Of a stretch of DNA of 64,000 nt, positions 22,247-31,706 are shown piece after piece. Both the position numbers and the translations under genes were made by a program. The notes beneath the pieces are model-generated. The model was not told where the DNA came from. It searched no databases and was given only the letters and a program-made list of their open reading frames with translations. Within the stretch, counting starts at the first letter, position 1; each line of letters starts with the position of its first letter. This DNA is from Herbaspirillum robiniae (GTDB taxonomy: Bacteria; Pseudomonadota; Gammaproteobacteria; Burkholderiales; Burkholderiaceae_D), in assembly GCF_002213415.1 (NCBI RefSeq), contig NZ_NJGU01000006.1, forward strand, positions 310,001 to 374,000. The letters run 5' to 3'.

Positions 22247-22777
22247 TCAGAACGAGCCGAGATAGAAATACCCCGCCAGCGCCCCGCCGAACAGCAGCCA
22301 CAGTGGATGGATCTTGGTCTTCAGCGCGATCACCGCGGTGGCGGCGGTGACGGCCGCCAGGAAGCCGTGGGTGATCGAGGCCTGGGCGATCAGCAGCGCC
22401 GAGGCCGCCACCAGGCCGCCGGTCACCGGCAGCAGGCCGGCCTGCACGTGGCGGCGCCACGGCTTGTCCTTGAAGCGTTCCCAGACGTGCAGCATGACGA
22501 TGGTGATCAGCGAAGACGGGCCGAACTTGGCGAAGGTCGTCACCAGCATTCCCCAGAAGCCCGCGACGTGCCAGCCGACCAGCGTCACCACCATCAGGTT
22601 GGGGCCGGGCGCGGCCTGGCCCAGCGCGAACAGCGCGCTGAAATCCTCGGCCGTCATCCAGTGGTGGACCTCCACCACCTGGCGCTGCATCTCCGGCAGG
22701 ATGGTGTTGCCGCCGCCGAAGGCCAGCACCGACAGCTGGGTCATGATGACGGCCAGTGCGATCAGGGTCTGGCTCAT
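22247..22777 (-). CDS. Chromate transporter, ChrA domain, second half
   Basis: This 176-residue membrane protein is one half of a split ChrA (CHR family). The motif FGGGNTILPEMQRQVVEVHH and the AAPGPNLM turn are characteristic, and about five hydrophobic segments follow. Its ATG overlaps the stop of the partner gene as ATGA. Short ChrA pairs act together as an exporter of chromate or a related oxyanion, or have an unknown physiological substrate. The divergent LysR gene is a likely regulator. Confidence 0.9.
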   Translation of the reverse strand: MSQTLIALAVIMTQLSVLAFGGGNTILPEMQRQVVEVHHWMTAEDFSALFALGQAAPGPNLMVVTLVGWHVAGFWGMLVTTFAKFGPSSLITIVMLHVWERFKDKPWRRHVQAGLLPVTGGLVAASALLIAQASITHGFLAAVTAATAVIALKTKIHPLWLLFGGALAGYFYLGSF

Positions 22778-23418
22778 TGCGCGCCCTCCTTCGCGGCGTC
22801 CTTGGATGCCTCCTTCGCCTGCGGCCTGGCCGAGAACCTGTCGCCGTAGCGCGAAGTCAGCAGCACGCTGATCGGCGTCATCACCAGCATCACCCACACC
22901 AGCGGCACGCGCACGATGGCGATGGCGATGAAGCAGACCACCGCGACCGCCGCAAGCACCAGGTTCTTGCGCAAGGGCAGCGCGATCTTGATCGCCATCT
23001 GGATCAGCAGGCCGGCCGCCGCGGCCGCCAGCCCGGCGAAGAGGTGCTTGACGTTCGGGTCGTTCTGGAAATGCTGGTAGATGATGCCCAGCACCACCAC
23101 CACCGCCGACGGCACCGCGATCAGGCCGGAGATCGCCGCCAGCGCGCCTTTGACGCCGCGGAACTTCATCCCCAGCGCAACCGACAGGTTGATGATGTTG
23201 CCGCCCGGCAGGAACTGGCACAGGCCCAGCAATTGCACGAATTCCGGCTCCGACAGCCATTTTCGGCGCTCCACGATCATGCGGTGCGCCAGCGGCAGCG
23301 CGCCGCCGAAAGCGGTCATACCGAGGCCCAGGAAGCCCAGGAAAAGTTCTTTGGAAGTGGGTGGCGCCGAGGGCGCGGCCGGAGTATCCGGATGGGGCGT
23401 GGAAGTGCTCATGTTCAT
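22774..23418 (-). CDS. Chromate transporter, ChrA domain, first half
   Basis: This 214-residue protein has the CHR motif GMTAFGGALPLAHRMIVERRKW and FLPGGNIINLSVALG, plus five to six membrane segments. The chosen ATG at 23418 is followed two codons later by another ATG. A start at 23466 is open but has its GGGAG about 20 bp away. It is coupled to the second ChrA gene by ATGA. Between it and the LysR gene is a 127-bp AT-rich promoter region. Confidence 0.88.
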   Translation of the reverse strand: MNMSTSTPHPDTPAAPSAPPTSKELFLGFLGLGMTAFGGALPLAHRMIVERRKWLSEPEFVQLLGLCQFLPGGNIINLSVALGMKFRGVKGALAAISGLIAVPSAVVVVLGIIYQHFQNDPNVKHLFAGLAAAAAGLLIQMAIKIALPLRKNLVLAAVAVVCFIAIAIVRVPLVWVMLVMTPISVLLTSRYGDRFSARPQAKEASKDAAKEGAQ

Positions 23419-23545
23419 CTCGTCTTGCGTTGCAGCGGGGGTTGCAGCCTGGTTTGGCGGCGCCATCGCCGCATGTATGAAAGGCTACTCCCGAGGAGGG
23501 TTTTTGTCTAATATATGTCAAATACTCAATCCATATTGAACAGAT

Positions 23546-24520
23546 ATGTCACCCAACATCGACCTGCGCCTGCTGCGCTACTTCATCGCCGTCGCCGAAG
23601 AGGGCCACCTGACCAAGGCCGCCCTGCGCATCGGCATCCAGCAGCCGCCGCTGTCGCAGCAGATCCGCGTACTGGAGAAAGAACTGGGCGTAACGCTGTT
23701 CAACCGCCTGCCGCGCGGCATGGAGCTGACCGAAAGCGGCGTGGCGCTGCTGGCCGACGCCCGCGCCATCCTGGCCCAGCTGGAATCCACGGTGGCTGGG
23801 GTGCGCCGCATCGCCGCGGGCAAGATGGGCCGCATCGCGGTCGGCTTCACGGAATCGGCCTCTCTGCATCCCTTCGTGCACTCGGTGATCCGCGCGTTTC
23901 GCGCCGCCGCGCCCGACGTCGCCCTGAAGGTGGAAGAGACCAACACCCACGAGCTGGTCGAGGCGCTGCGCCAGAAGCGGCTCGACCTGGCCTTCGTGCG
24001 CTCGCCGGTGGGCGACGCCACCGGTCTGACGATGGAAACCATGCTGGTCGAGGAAATGGTGGCGGCGCTGCCGGTGGACCATCCGCTGGCCGCGGGCGCC
24101 CGCAAAAATGGAGGCAACGGCGGACGCAACGGCGCCCGTAAGGGCGGGGGCAACAACAGCATCGCCCTGGCCTCGCTGGCCGAGGAGTCCTTCATCATGA
24201 CGCGCCGCCCCAGCGGGCCCGGCCTGTACGACACAATCATCGCCGCCTGCCACGCGGCCGGATTCTCGCCGCGGGTAATGCAGGAGTCCAGCAAGAACCT
24301 GTCGACGCTGTCGCTGGTGGCTGCGGGGCTGGGCGTGTCGGTGATCCCGGCCTCGCTCACGCGCGTGAACGCCGAGGGCATCGCCTACCTCAAGCTCAGC
24401 GACGCCCCCGAACTGAAGGCACCGCTGCACCTGGCCTATCGCGAAGGCGAAATCAGCGGCGCGGCCGCACTGATGCGGGAGGAAGCGATCAAGCTGGGCG
24501 CCCAGCAGAAACGGCGCTGA
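23546..24520 (+). CDS. LysR-family transcriptional regulator with Gly/Asn-rich insert
   Basis: This 324-residue regulator has the N-terminal helix-turn-helix LRYFIAVAEEGHLTKAALRIGIQQPPLSQQIR and a typical effector domain. Residues of about 186-207 are a low-complexity insertion (ARKNGGNGGRNGARKGGGNN) between PVDHPLAAG and the following SIALASLAEESF, where relatives have a short turn. The insertion keeps the frame. It is divergent from the chrA pair and is its probable regulator. Near-repeats ATATGTCA flank the gap at 23512 and 23543. Confidence 0.9.
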   Translation: MSPNIDLRLLRYFIAVAEEGHLTKAALRIGIQQPPLSQQIRVLEKELGVTLFNRLPRGMELTESGVALLADARAILAQLESTVAGVRRIAAGKMGRIAVGFTESASLHPFVHSVIRAFRAAAPDVALKVEETNTHELVEALRQKRLDLAFVRSPVGDATGLTMETMLVEEMVAALPVDHPLAAGARKNGGNGGRNGARKGGGNNSIALASLAEESFIMTRRPSGPGLYDTIIAACHAAGFSPRVMQESSKNLSTLSLVAAGLGVSVIPASLTRVNAEGIAYLKLSDAPELKAPLHLAYREGEISGAAALMREEAIKLGAQQKRR

Positions 24521-24541
24521 AGCCGAAGAGCGTGCAGAAAC

Positions 24542-24569
24542 GACAAGGCCTCCGTCAGGAGGCCTTGTC
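24542..24569. terminator. Bidirectional terminator between lysR and dcd
   Basis: GACAAGGCCTCC (24542-24553) and GGAGGCCTTGTC (24558-24569) form a perfect 12-bp stem with a GTCA loop between convergent genes. T-runs are short, so the efficiency is uncertain. Confidence 0.75.
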
Positions 24570-24592
24570 ACTTGCAATCGACAGCGATGCGA

Positions 24593-25162
24593 TCAGGTCT
24601 TGGGCAGCGTCACGCCATGCTGGCCCTGGTACTTGCCGCCGCGATCCTTGTAGGAGGTCTCGCAGATCTCGTCGCTCTCGAAGAACAGCACCTGCGCGCA
24701 GCCCTCGCCGGCGTAGATCTTGGCCGGCAGCGGCGTGGTGTTGGAGAACTCCAGCGTCACGTAGCCTTCCCACTCGGGCTCGAACGGGGTGACGTTGACG
24801 ATGATGCCGCAGCGCGCGTAGGTCGACTTGCCCAGGCAGATCGTCAGCACGCTGCGCGGAATGCGGAAATACTCCATCGTGCGCGCCAGCGCGAACGAGT
24901 TCGGCGGGATGATGCAGACATCGCCCTTGAAGTCCACGAAGGACTTCTCGTCGAAGTTCTTGGGATCGACGATGGTCGAGTTGATGTTGGTGAAGATCTT
25001 GAATTCGTCGGCGCAGCGGATATCGTAGCCGTACGACGAGGTGCCGTAGGACACGATCTTGCTGCCGTCGGCGGCGAGACGCACCTGGCCCGGCTCATAG
25101 GGCTCGATCATCCCGTGCTGCTCCGACATGCGGCGGATCCACTTATCTGACTTGATGGACAT
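24593..25162 (-). CDS. dcd: dCTP deaminase
   Basis: This 189-residue enzyme deaminates dCTP to dUTP, supplying dUMP for ThyA. Conserved blocks are [16 protein letters not shown], the catalytic region [18 protein letters not shown] with the active-site Glu in [17 protein letters not shown], and [10 protein letters not shown] at the C-terminus. The ATG at 25162 gives the usual length; the open frame extends ten codons further without support. It is convergent with the LysR gene. Confidence 0.96.
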   Translation of the reverse strand: MSIKSDKWIRRMSEQHGMIEPYEPGQVRLAADGSKIVSYGTSSYGYDIRCADEFKIFTNINSTIVDPKNFDEKSFVDFKGDVCIIPPNSFALARTMEYFRIPRSVLTICLGKSTYARCGIIVNVTPFEPEWEGYVTLEFSNTTPLPAKIYAGEGCAQVLFFESDEICETSYKDRGGKYQGQHGVTLPKT

Positions 25163-25244
25163 GGTATTTTGGCAATTTCTGAAGATGTGCAATTTTACGC
25201 GAAAACACCCAGAAATACCCTCCGGACAAGCATTTCCGGCCGAA

Positions 25245-26441
25245 TCAGGACTTTTTCATGCTCATGGTGCAGGCGCGATCCAGAGAATTGCGCACCAACA
25301 AGCCGCCACTGCCTTCCCAGGTGGAACCATCACCATTGAAGGCACCGTCCAGCCGCACCGACCATCGATTGGCCGGGTTCTCCACCCGGTAGCCGGTACC
25401 GCGCAGCGCCATGCGGCCGTTGATGACGCGCCCGGCGATGTTCTCGGTCACCGTCGTGGAGCGTCTGTGCAATCGTATTACCGGGTAGCGACTTACATCC
25501 ACGTCATAGTTGCGGGTAAAGGGACTCGGCTGGCTCGGATGAGCGGCGTTGCTGGCGCCGCAGGACATGACCGCGCTCCAGCTCTTGTCCGTCACATGCA
25601 CCGCATCGGAGCTGGCGATAGCAAGCAGCAGTCCATCGTCCGGTTCGCCGGCCAACGCCGGATCAAGCTTCCCTGCGGCATCCGCCGGCAGCGTATAGGT
25701 CTGTTGCGACGCAGCTGCCAGCTTCAAGGCGTCGTTCGCGAAGCCATTCATGCAGTCCGCGGCGCCAAGCACTAGGCGCTGTTTGAGCAAACTGGCATTG
25801 TGCGCCAGCAGTTCGTCCTTGCTGGGAGGATGGGGATCGTTTTCGCTCTGCACCGAACGACAAGCCTGCTGCGCCAACACCTGCTTGCTACGGGAGTCGA
25901 TGAGACGCAGGCGAGCAGAATAGTCCACCTTGTAGTGGGTCCAATCCGAAGCGAAATACATCGTGGCCCACCCCGTGGTTTTGATGTCGAGGATATAGTC
26001 CGCTTCAGGCTGCGCCGTCACCACGGAACCGATATCGTCCTTGCCCAGGGGTACGGCGGGCGGCGGCAGGATACTCATGCCGCGCTCCTGCGCCATACGC
26101 CTGGCCAGCAGATCGGCCATGGCAAACGCAGGATCTTCGACGTGATATTGCCTGACCAGGGCTTTCCCCTGTTCCTGCGCCGCCAACACCCCGATAATCC
26201 CGAAGACCGCATTGCCGGCCTTGAAATCGACGAAGGTAGGAAGCTCATAAGCCACAACGGCCAGCCTCTTGCCCGACATCTGCCCCAGACTTTGCTGCTG
26301 CATCTCGATTTTCTGGGCGACGCAGGCTGCCAGCAGCATCGGCAGCGCGAGCACGCAGCAACGCCTGCTCAGGCGTCTGAGGAAGAGTCGGATCGAATTG
26401 ATGGAAAGAGACGAGTCATACGGCCTTGTTCTTGTCTGCAT
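25245..26441 (-). CDS. Uncharacterised lipoprotein
   Basis: This 398-residue protein has a long basic N-terminus and a lipobox LLAAC (Cys40) in [14 protein letters not shown], so it is probably lipid-anchored and periplasmic or outer-membrane. Internal sequence such as [29 protein letters not shown] suggests a beta-rich domain. I do not recognise a family. Its post-lipobox segment [10 protein letters not shown]...[12 protein letters not shown] resembles that of the next lipoprotein upstream (CAVRQIDTQT...PRLLVVYQPP), so the two may be paralogues or partners. Confidence 0.75.
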   Translation of the reverse strand: MQTRTRPYDSSLSINSIRLFLRRLSRRCCVLALPMLLAACVAQKIEMQQQSLGQMSGKRLAVVAYELPTFVDFKAGNAVFGIIGVLAAQEQGKALVRQYHVEDPAFAMADLLARRMAQERGMSILPPPAVPLGKDDIGSVVTAQPEADYILDIKTTGWATMYFASDWTHYKVDYSARLRLIDSRSKQVLAQQACRSVQSENDPHPPSKDELLAHNASLLKQRLVLGAADCMNGFANDALKLAAASQQTYTLPADAAGKLDPALAGEPDDGLLLAIASSDAVHVTDKSWSAVMSCGASNAAHPSQPSPFTRNYDVDVSRYPVIRLHRRSTTVTENIAGRVINGRMALRGTGYRVENPANRWSVRLDGAFNGDGSTWEGSGGLLVRNSLDRACTMSMKKS

Positions 26442-26688
26442 ATGGCGTGTTCACTAGGGCCGCGCAGCGCTTTTCCCCGCTTACCCCTCGGGACGGATTG
26501 CCTGGCCAGCCGCGATTATTGTCGTACAAGCCGGCGCACGTGGTCGCCGGCTTCCCCCGATGCCGCGGCTGTTGCCGAAGCTCGCAAAAATCATAAGGGA
26601 AAAGAACCAACGCTGGCTGACGAAGCGCTGACAACGACCCGACGAGAATATGTTTTTCCCGGCGCTGCGCGCAAAGAGCATTCTGCGG

Positions 26689-27282
26689 TCACCGGATCGG
26701 CGCGACCTGTGCTGGCGCATGGAGTATCGGCGCCACCGCCTTGATCAGATGCAGGGAGAGGTCATCGAACCGAGCCGCATCGATGCGCGACGGCGCGAAA
26801 TAGGCCTCCTGGAGATCAGTGCGCCACAGCGTGGGCGCCGCGCCTGAGCGCAGCAGCGTGGCGCGCAGGGTCACGCGGTAGGAGCAGGCGCCGGCGCTTG
26901 CGCATTCCTGCCTGTCGTCCTGGATGCGCAGGTAGAGCACATGCGAGACGGCCGAACGGGCGGTCCTGGAGTTGAGTACGGTGGTGACGTTGGCTGCGCG
27001 CACGAACAAGGCGTTCACGCCCACCTCGGTCAGCCCCGCCGGCACCCGTTGCTCAAGCGACTCGCCCAGCGCATCGCTGAGCCGCTCGCGCTGGGCTGCG
27101 GAGCTTCCCTCCGGGCCACTACCCTCGGCGCCCTGCAGCGGGGGCTGGTAGACCACCAGCAGGCGCGGCACTTCCACCGGGACATCGACGAAGGTCTGGG
27201 TATCGATCTGCCTCACCGCGCAGGCCGACAGCAGGAATGCCGTCGTCGCGACAGTCAGCCTGGCGCTCAGTTTGTACGACAT
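26689..27282 (-). CDS. Uncharacterised lipoprotein
   Basis: This 197-residue protein has a signal peptide ending in the lipobox LLSAC (Cys21). The mature part contains VYQPPLQGAEG and a C-terminal LRATLLRSGAAPTLWRTDLQEAYF. An AGGAGC box lies before the ATG. No family is recognised. It precedes the larger lipoprotein on the same strand after about 247 bp in which I see no gene. A shared cell-envelope role is possible but unproven. Confidence 0.72.
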   Translation of the reverse strand: MSYKLSARLTVATTAFLLSACAVRQIDTQTFVDVPVEVPRLLVVYQPPLQGAEGSGPEGSSAAQRERLSDALGESLEQRVPAGLTEVGVNALFVRAANVTTVLNSRTARSAVSHVLYLRIQDDRQECASAGACSYRVTLRATLLRSGAAPTLWRTDLQEAYFAPSRIDAARFDDLSLHLIKAVAPILHAPAQVAPIR

Positions 27283-27387
27283 GTCTGCAGCTCCTTTTTT
27301 TTGACCGGTGATGCACTGCCCGACGGCAGGGCAGAACCCAGGTGAAACTTCAACAGACGGCGTTGCAGCGTCGGCGGCGCGCCAGCT

Positions 27388-30300
27388 TCAGCGCTGCATG
27401 CTCTCCCACACCTTCTGCAGCCGCTTGACCGACACCGGCATCGGCGTCTTCAGCTCCTGCGCGTACAGCGACACGCGCAGCTCTTCGAGCATCCAGCGGA
27501 ACTCGGTCATCTTGGGGTCGGCGCGGCCGGCGCGTTCCTTCAGGCCGCGCTGGTAGGGCAACGCGACCAGGTTCCAGTCCGTCAGCAGGCGCGTGTCGCG
27601 CGCGGGATCGGCGCGCAGCTTGTCCAGCCGCACGTTGATGGCCTTCAGGTAGCGCGGATAGTGGCTCAGGTTGCCGTAGTCGGTGTCGGCCACGAAACGC
27701 TTGCCCACCAGCAGCGCGAGCTGCGACTGGATGTCGGCGGCGGCCTGCGCGTGCGCCTTGATGCCCTGCAGCTTCTTGGGCAGCGAGTGGTACTCGGCCA
27801 GGATCTGTGCGGCCAGGCGCGCGATCTCGTTGACCAGCAGGCTCAGGCGCGCCTTGCCCTCGTCGCGGCGCCGGTTGAACTCGTCGGCGTTCTTCGGCAG
27901 CGGGTCCTGCAGGAAGGCGCGCTCCAGGCCGGCGTTGAGGATCTGGTCGCGCAGCTCCTCCTGCGTGCCCAGGGCCATGAACTGCATGCCCATCTGCTGC
28001 AGGCCGGGGATGTTCTTTTCCAGGTACTTCAGCTGCTCCTTCATCTGCAGCGCAAACAGGCGGCGCAGGCCGGCGTAGTGGAAGCGCGCGGCCTCGGCCG
28101 GATCGTCGAAGACCTCCAGGTCGCAGTGGGTCTTGCGGTCCACCAGCGCCGGGAAACCGATCAGCGTCTGCGCCTGCTTGCCGGTCCCGCGCGTGATCTC
28201 CAGCAGCTCGGGCAGCTCGCCGAAGCTCCAGCCGGTGAGGTTGGCGTATGCGCCGGCCGAGGCCGGTGCGGACGCGGACGAAGACGAAGGTGCAGACGTG
28301 ACCGCGCCTGGCGCCGGTTTTGCGGCCGTTTTTGCGGTCGCCGCCTGTGCCGGCGCCGCATCGCCATCCTCATCGCGCGGCGCGATCGCCACCTGCTCGG
28401 CCAGCTTCTGGAACTGCTGGCGCGCCTGGCCGCCGAACTCGGCCTGCAGCGCGGCGAGGTTGCGTCCCATCTCCAGCTGGCGGCCGTGCTCGTCGACGAT
28501 CTTGAAGTTCATCGCGTGGTGCGCCGACAGCGTCTCTTGCTTGAAGTCGCTGGCCTTGACCAGAATGGTGATCTGCTCGCGGATGTCGGCGATGATGGCG
28601 TCGATCAGGTTGCCGCGCCCGAAGGTCTTGCGTTCATCCTGGCGCTCGCAGAATTTCGCCGCGTAGTCCGGCAAAGGCACGCAGTGGCGGCGCAATTTCT
28701 GCGGCAGCGACTTGATCAGCAGGTGCACCTTCTCCTTGAGCATGCCCGGCACCAGCCATTCGCAGCGGTCGGCCGAGACCTGGTTGAGCGCATACAAGGG
28801 CACCGTCAGCGTGACGCCGTCGCGCGCCGCGCCCGGCTCGAAATGGTAGGACAGCGCCATGGCGATGCCGGCCACGTTCATGGTCTTGGGGAACAGCTCG
28901 GTGGTGACGCCTGCGGCCTCGTGGCGCATCAGGTCGTCCTTGTTCAGGTACAGCAGCTTGGGATCGGCTGCGGTGGCCTGCTTGTGCCACTTCTCGAAGT
29001 CCACGCCGTTGCAGATCTCGGCGGGAATCAGCTTGTCGTAGAAGCCGATGATCAGCTCGTCGTCCACCAGCACGTCCAGGCGGCGCGACTTGTGTTCCAG
29101 GTTCTCGATCTCGCGCACCAGCTTCTGGTTGTGCGCGAAGAACGGCGCCCGGGTCTCGAAGTCGCCGCCCACCAGCGCGTCGCGGATGAAGATCTCGCGC
29201 GCTTCGGCGGCATTGATGTGGCCGTAGTTGATGCGGCGCTGGCTATACACCACCAGGCCGTAGAGCGTGGCGCGCTCGGAGGCGGTCACCTGGGCGACGC
29301 GCTTCTCCCAGCGCGGTTCGCCCCAGGATTTCTTGAGCAGGTGGCCGCCCAGCTTTTCCAGCCATTCGGGCTGGATGTTGGCCACACAGCGCGCATACAG
29401 GCGCGCGGTGTCCACCAGCTCGGCCGCCATCACCCAGCGACCGGGCTTCTTGGTCAGGTGGGCGCCGGGCCAGATGTTGAACTTGATGCCGCGCGCACCC
29501 AGGTACTGGGCGTCGTCCTCGGACTTGAAACCGATGTTGCCCAGCAGGCCGGTCAGCAGCGCCAGGTGCAGCTGGTCATAGGTGGCTGGCGCCTCGTTGA
29601 GGCGCCAGCCCTGTTCCTTGACGATGGTCAGCAGCTGCGAGTGGACGTCGCGCCATTCGCGCAGGCGCAGCTGCGACAGGAAGTTCTCGCGGCAGTGGTC
29701 CTGCAGCTGGCGGTTGGACTTCTTGTGCTCGATGGCGCTTTCGAACCACTTCCAGATCTTGAGGTAACTGCTGAACTCGGACTTCTCGTCGGCGAATTTC
29801 TTGTGGGCGTTGTCGGCGGCGTTCTGCGCATCCATCGGCCGGTCGCGCGGGTCCTGCACCGACAACGCTGCGGCGATGATCAGCAGTTCGGTCAGGCAGG
29901 CGTTGTCGCGCCCGGCCAGGATCATGCGGCCCACGCGCGGGTCCAGCGGCAGCTTGGCCAGTTGGCGGCCCAGGGCGGTCAGGCGATTGACCCCGCCCTG
30001 CTCTTCCACCGCGCCCAGCTCCTGCAGCAACTGGTAACCGTCGGCGATCGCCCGGCCCGGCGGCGGCTCGATGAAGGGGAAGCTCTCGACATCGGTCAGG
30101 TGCAGCGACTTCATGCGCAGGATGACCGAGGCCAGCGAAGAGCGCAGGATTTCCGGATCGGTGAATTTGGCGCGTCCCTGGAAGTCCTGCTCGTCGTAGA
30201 GGCGGATACACACGCCCGCGGCCACCCGGCCGCAACGCCCGGCGCGCTGGTTGGCGGCGGACTGCGCCACCGGCTCGATCTGCAGCTGCTCGACCTTGTT

Positions 30301-31458
30301 GCGGTAGCTGTAGCGCTTCACGCGCGCAAGGCCCGCGTCGACCACGTAGCGAATGCCAGGCACCGTCAGCGAGGTCTCGGCGACGTTGGTGGCCAGCACG
30401 ATGCGGCGCGCATTGCTGATCTTGAAGACGCGCTCCTGCTCGGCCGCCGACAGGCGGGCAAACAGCGGCAGGATTTCCACATGCGGCGGATGGTGCTTGC
30501 GCAACGCCTCGGCGGCATCGCGGATCTCGCGCTCGCCCGGCAGGAACACCAGCACGTCGCCCGAACCGATGCGCGCCAGCTCGTCGACGGCGTCGACCAC
30601 GGCGTCCATCAGGTCGCGCTGCTCGCGGTCCTTCTGCGCCTGCGAGGCACGGCCTTCGGCGCGCGCGCGGGTCTGCGCCACTTCGGTGGACACACCGCTG
30701 CGGTCGGCATTGTCGATCGGGCGATAGCGGATCTCCACCGGATACAGGCGGCCGGAAACCTCGATCACCGGCGCGGGGAGGATCTCCATCCCGTCGGCGC
30801 CCTTCACCTCGCGGCCGAAATGGCGGGCGAAGCGGTCGGCATCGATGGTGGCCGAGGTGATGATGAGCTTCAGGTCCGGGCGCTTGGGCAGCAACTGCTT
30901 GAGGTAGCCCAGCAGGAAGTCGATGTTCAGGCTGCGCTCGTGCGCCTCGTCGATGATGATGGTGTCGTACTGGCGCAGCAGCGGGTCGGTCTGGGTCTCG
31001 GCCAGCAGGATGCCGTCGGTCATCAGCTTGACCCAGGCCCCCTTGGACAGCGTGTCGTTGAAACGCACCTTGTAGCCGACCAGCTCGCCCGGCGGCGAAT
31101 TCAGTTCCTGCGCGATACGCTTGGCGGTCGACGACGCCGCAATGCGGCGCGGCTGGGTATGCCCGATCAGGCCCTTGGCGCCGCGGCCGAGGTCCAGGCA
31201 GATCTTGGGCAGCTGGGTGGTCTTGCCGGAACCGGTCTCGCCGCTGACGATGATGACCTGGTGACGGCGCAGCGCCTCGGCGATCTCGTGACGGCGGCCG
31301 GAGACGGGCAGCTCTTCGGGAAAGGTGACCGGGGGCAGCGGGTTGCGTACCGCCGGCGCCGCTTGCGCCTCGGGCTTTGGCTGTGGACGCGGGCGACGCT
31401 GGGGATCCTGCTGCGGCTTTCCGGCGGGCGCGGGAGTGGTAGATTTGGTAACGGACAT
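27388..31458 (-). CDS. hrpA: ATP-dependent RNA helicase HrpA
   Basis: This is a 1356-residue DEAH-box helicase. Motif I GETGSGKT is at residues 73-80, motif II DEAH at 170-173, motif III SATIDADR, and motif VI QRAGRCGR. HA2 and OB-fold regions follow, then a long C-terminal DUF3418 part. E. coli HrpA, about 1300 residues, acts on stalled ribosomes and mRNA processing. I used the ATG at 31458; the open frame runs 25 codons further. Residues of about 1040-1080 are an Ala/Ser/Pro-rich linker typical of GC-rich genomes. Confidence 0.95.
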   Translation of the reverse strand: MSVTKSTTPAPAGKPQQDPQRRPRPQPKPEAQAAPAVRNPLPPVTFPEELPVSGRRHEIAEALRRHQVIIVSGETGSGKTTQLPKICLDLGRGAKGLIGHTQPRRIAASSTAKRIAQELNSPPGELVGYKVRFNDTLSKGAWVKLMTDGILLAETQTDPLLRQYDTIIIDEAHERSLNIDFLLGYLKQLLPKRPDLKLIITSATIDADRFARHFGREVKGADGMEILPAPVIEVSGRLYPVEIRYRPIDNADRSGVSTEVAQTRARAEGRASQAQKDREQRDLMDAVVDAVDELARIGSGDVLVFLPGEREIRDAAEALRKHHPPHVEILPLFARLSAAEQERVFKISNARRIVLATNVAETSLTVPGIRYVVDAGLARVKRYSYRNKVEQLQIEPVAQSAANQRAGRCGRVAAGVCIRLYDEQDFQGRAKFTDPEILRSSLASVILRMKSLHLTDVESFPFIEPPPGRAIADGYQLLQELGAVEEQGGVNRLTALGRQLAKLPLDPRVGRMILAGRDNACLTELLIIAAALSVQDPRDRPMDAQNAADNAHKKFADEKSEFSSYLKIWKWFESAIEHKKSNRQLQDHCRENFLSQLRLREWRDVHSQLLTIVKEQGWRLNEAPATYDQLHLALLTGLLGNIGFKSEDDAQYLGARGIKFNIWPGAHLTKKPGRWVMAAELVDTARLYARCVANIQPEWLEKLGGHLLKKSWGEPRWEKRVAQVTASERATLYGLVVYSQRRINYGHINAAEAREIFIRDALVGGDFETRAPFFAHNQKLVREIENLEHKSRRLDVLVDDELIIGFYDKLIPAEICNGVDFEKWHKQATAADPKLLYLNKDDLMRHEAAGVTTELFPKTMNVAGIAMALSYHFEPGAARDGVTLTVPLYALNQVSADRCEWLVPGMLKEKVHLLIKSLPQKLRRHCVPLPDYAAKFCERQDERKTFGRGNLIDAIIADIREQITILVKASDFKQETLSAHHAMNFKIVDEHGRQLEMGRNLAALQAEFGGQARQQFQKLAEQVAIAPRDEDGDAAPAQAATAKTAAKPAPGAVTSAPSSSSASAPASAGAYANLTGWSFGELPELLEITRGTGKQAQTLIGFPALVDRKTHCDLEVFDDPAEAARFHYAGLRRLFALQMKEQLKYLEKNIPGLQQMGMQFMALGTQEELRDQILNAGLERAFLQDPLPKNADEFNRRRDEGKARLSLLVNEIARLAAQILAEYHSLPKKLQGIKAHAQAAADIQSQLALLVGKRFVADTDYGNLSHYPRYLKAINVRLDKLRADPARDTRLLTDWNLVALPYQRGLKERAGRADPKMTEFRWMLEELRVSLYAQELKTPMPVSVKRLQKVWESMQR

Positions 31459-31706
31459 GAGGCCGACATTATACCCGCCGCCACCCATGGAAGCAGGCTG
31501 CAGGCGGGTGCCAGCCAATTTTCGCGCCGGCAATCAGGCGCTGCGTTACGGCGCCGACGACAGGCTGCCCGGCGGCGGCGCACGATGCCGCCGGCCGGCT
31601 TTGCCGGCGGGACGACGAGCGATGGACGTCAATGACGGGGGCGGAATGCCCGGGCATTCATACGAGCACAAGCGGATACAGGCGGCGCGCCATTACCGGA
31701 GCGGCT

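Noticed and set aside
27661..31635. 1324-codon plus-strand frame opposite hrpA
   Set aside because: High-GC antisense shadow of a strongly supported helicase gene; composition is Arg/His/Gln/Leu-rich without domains.
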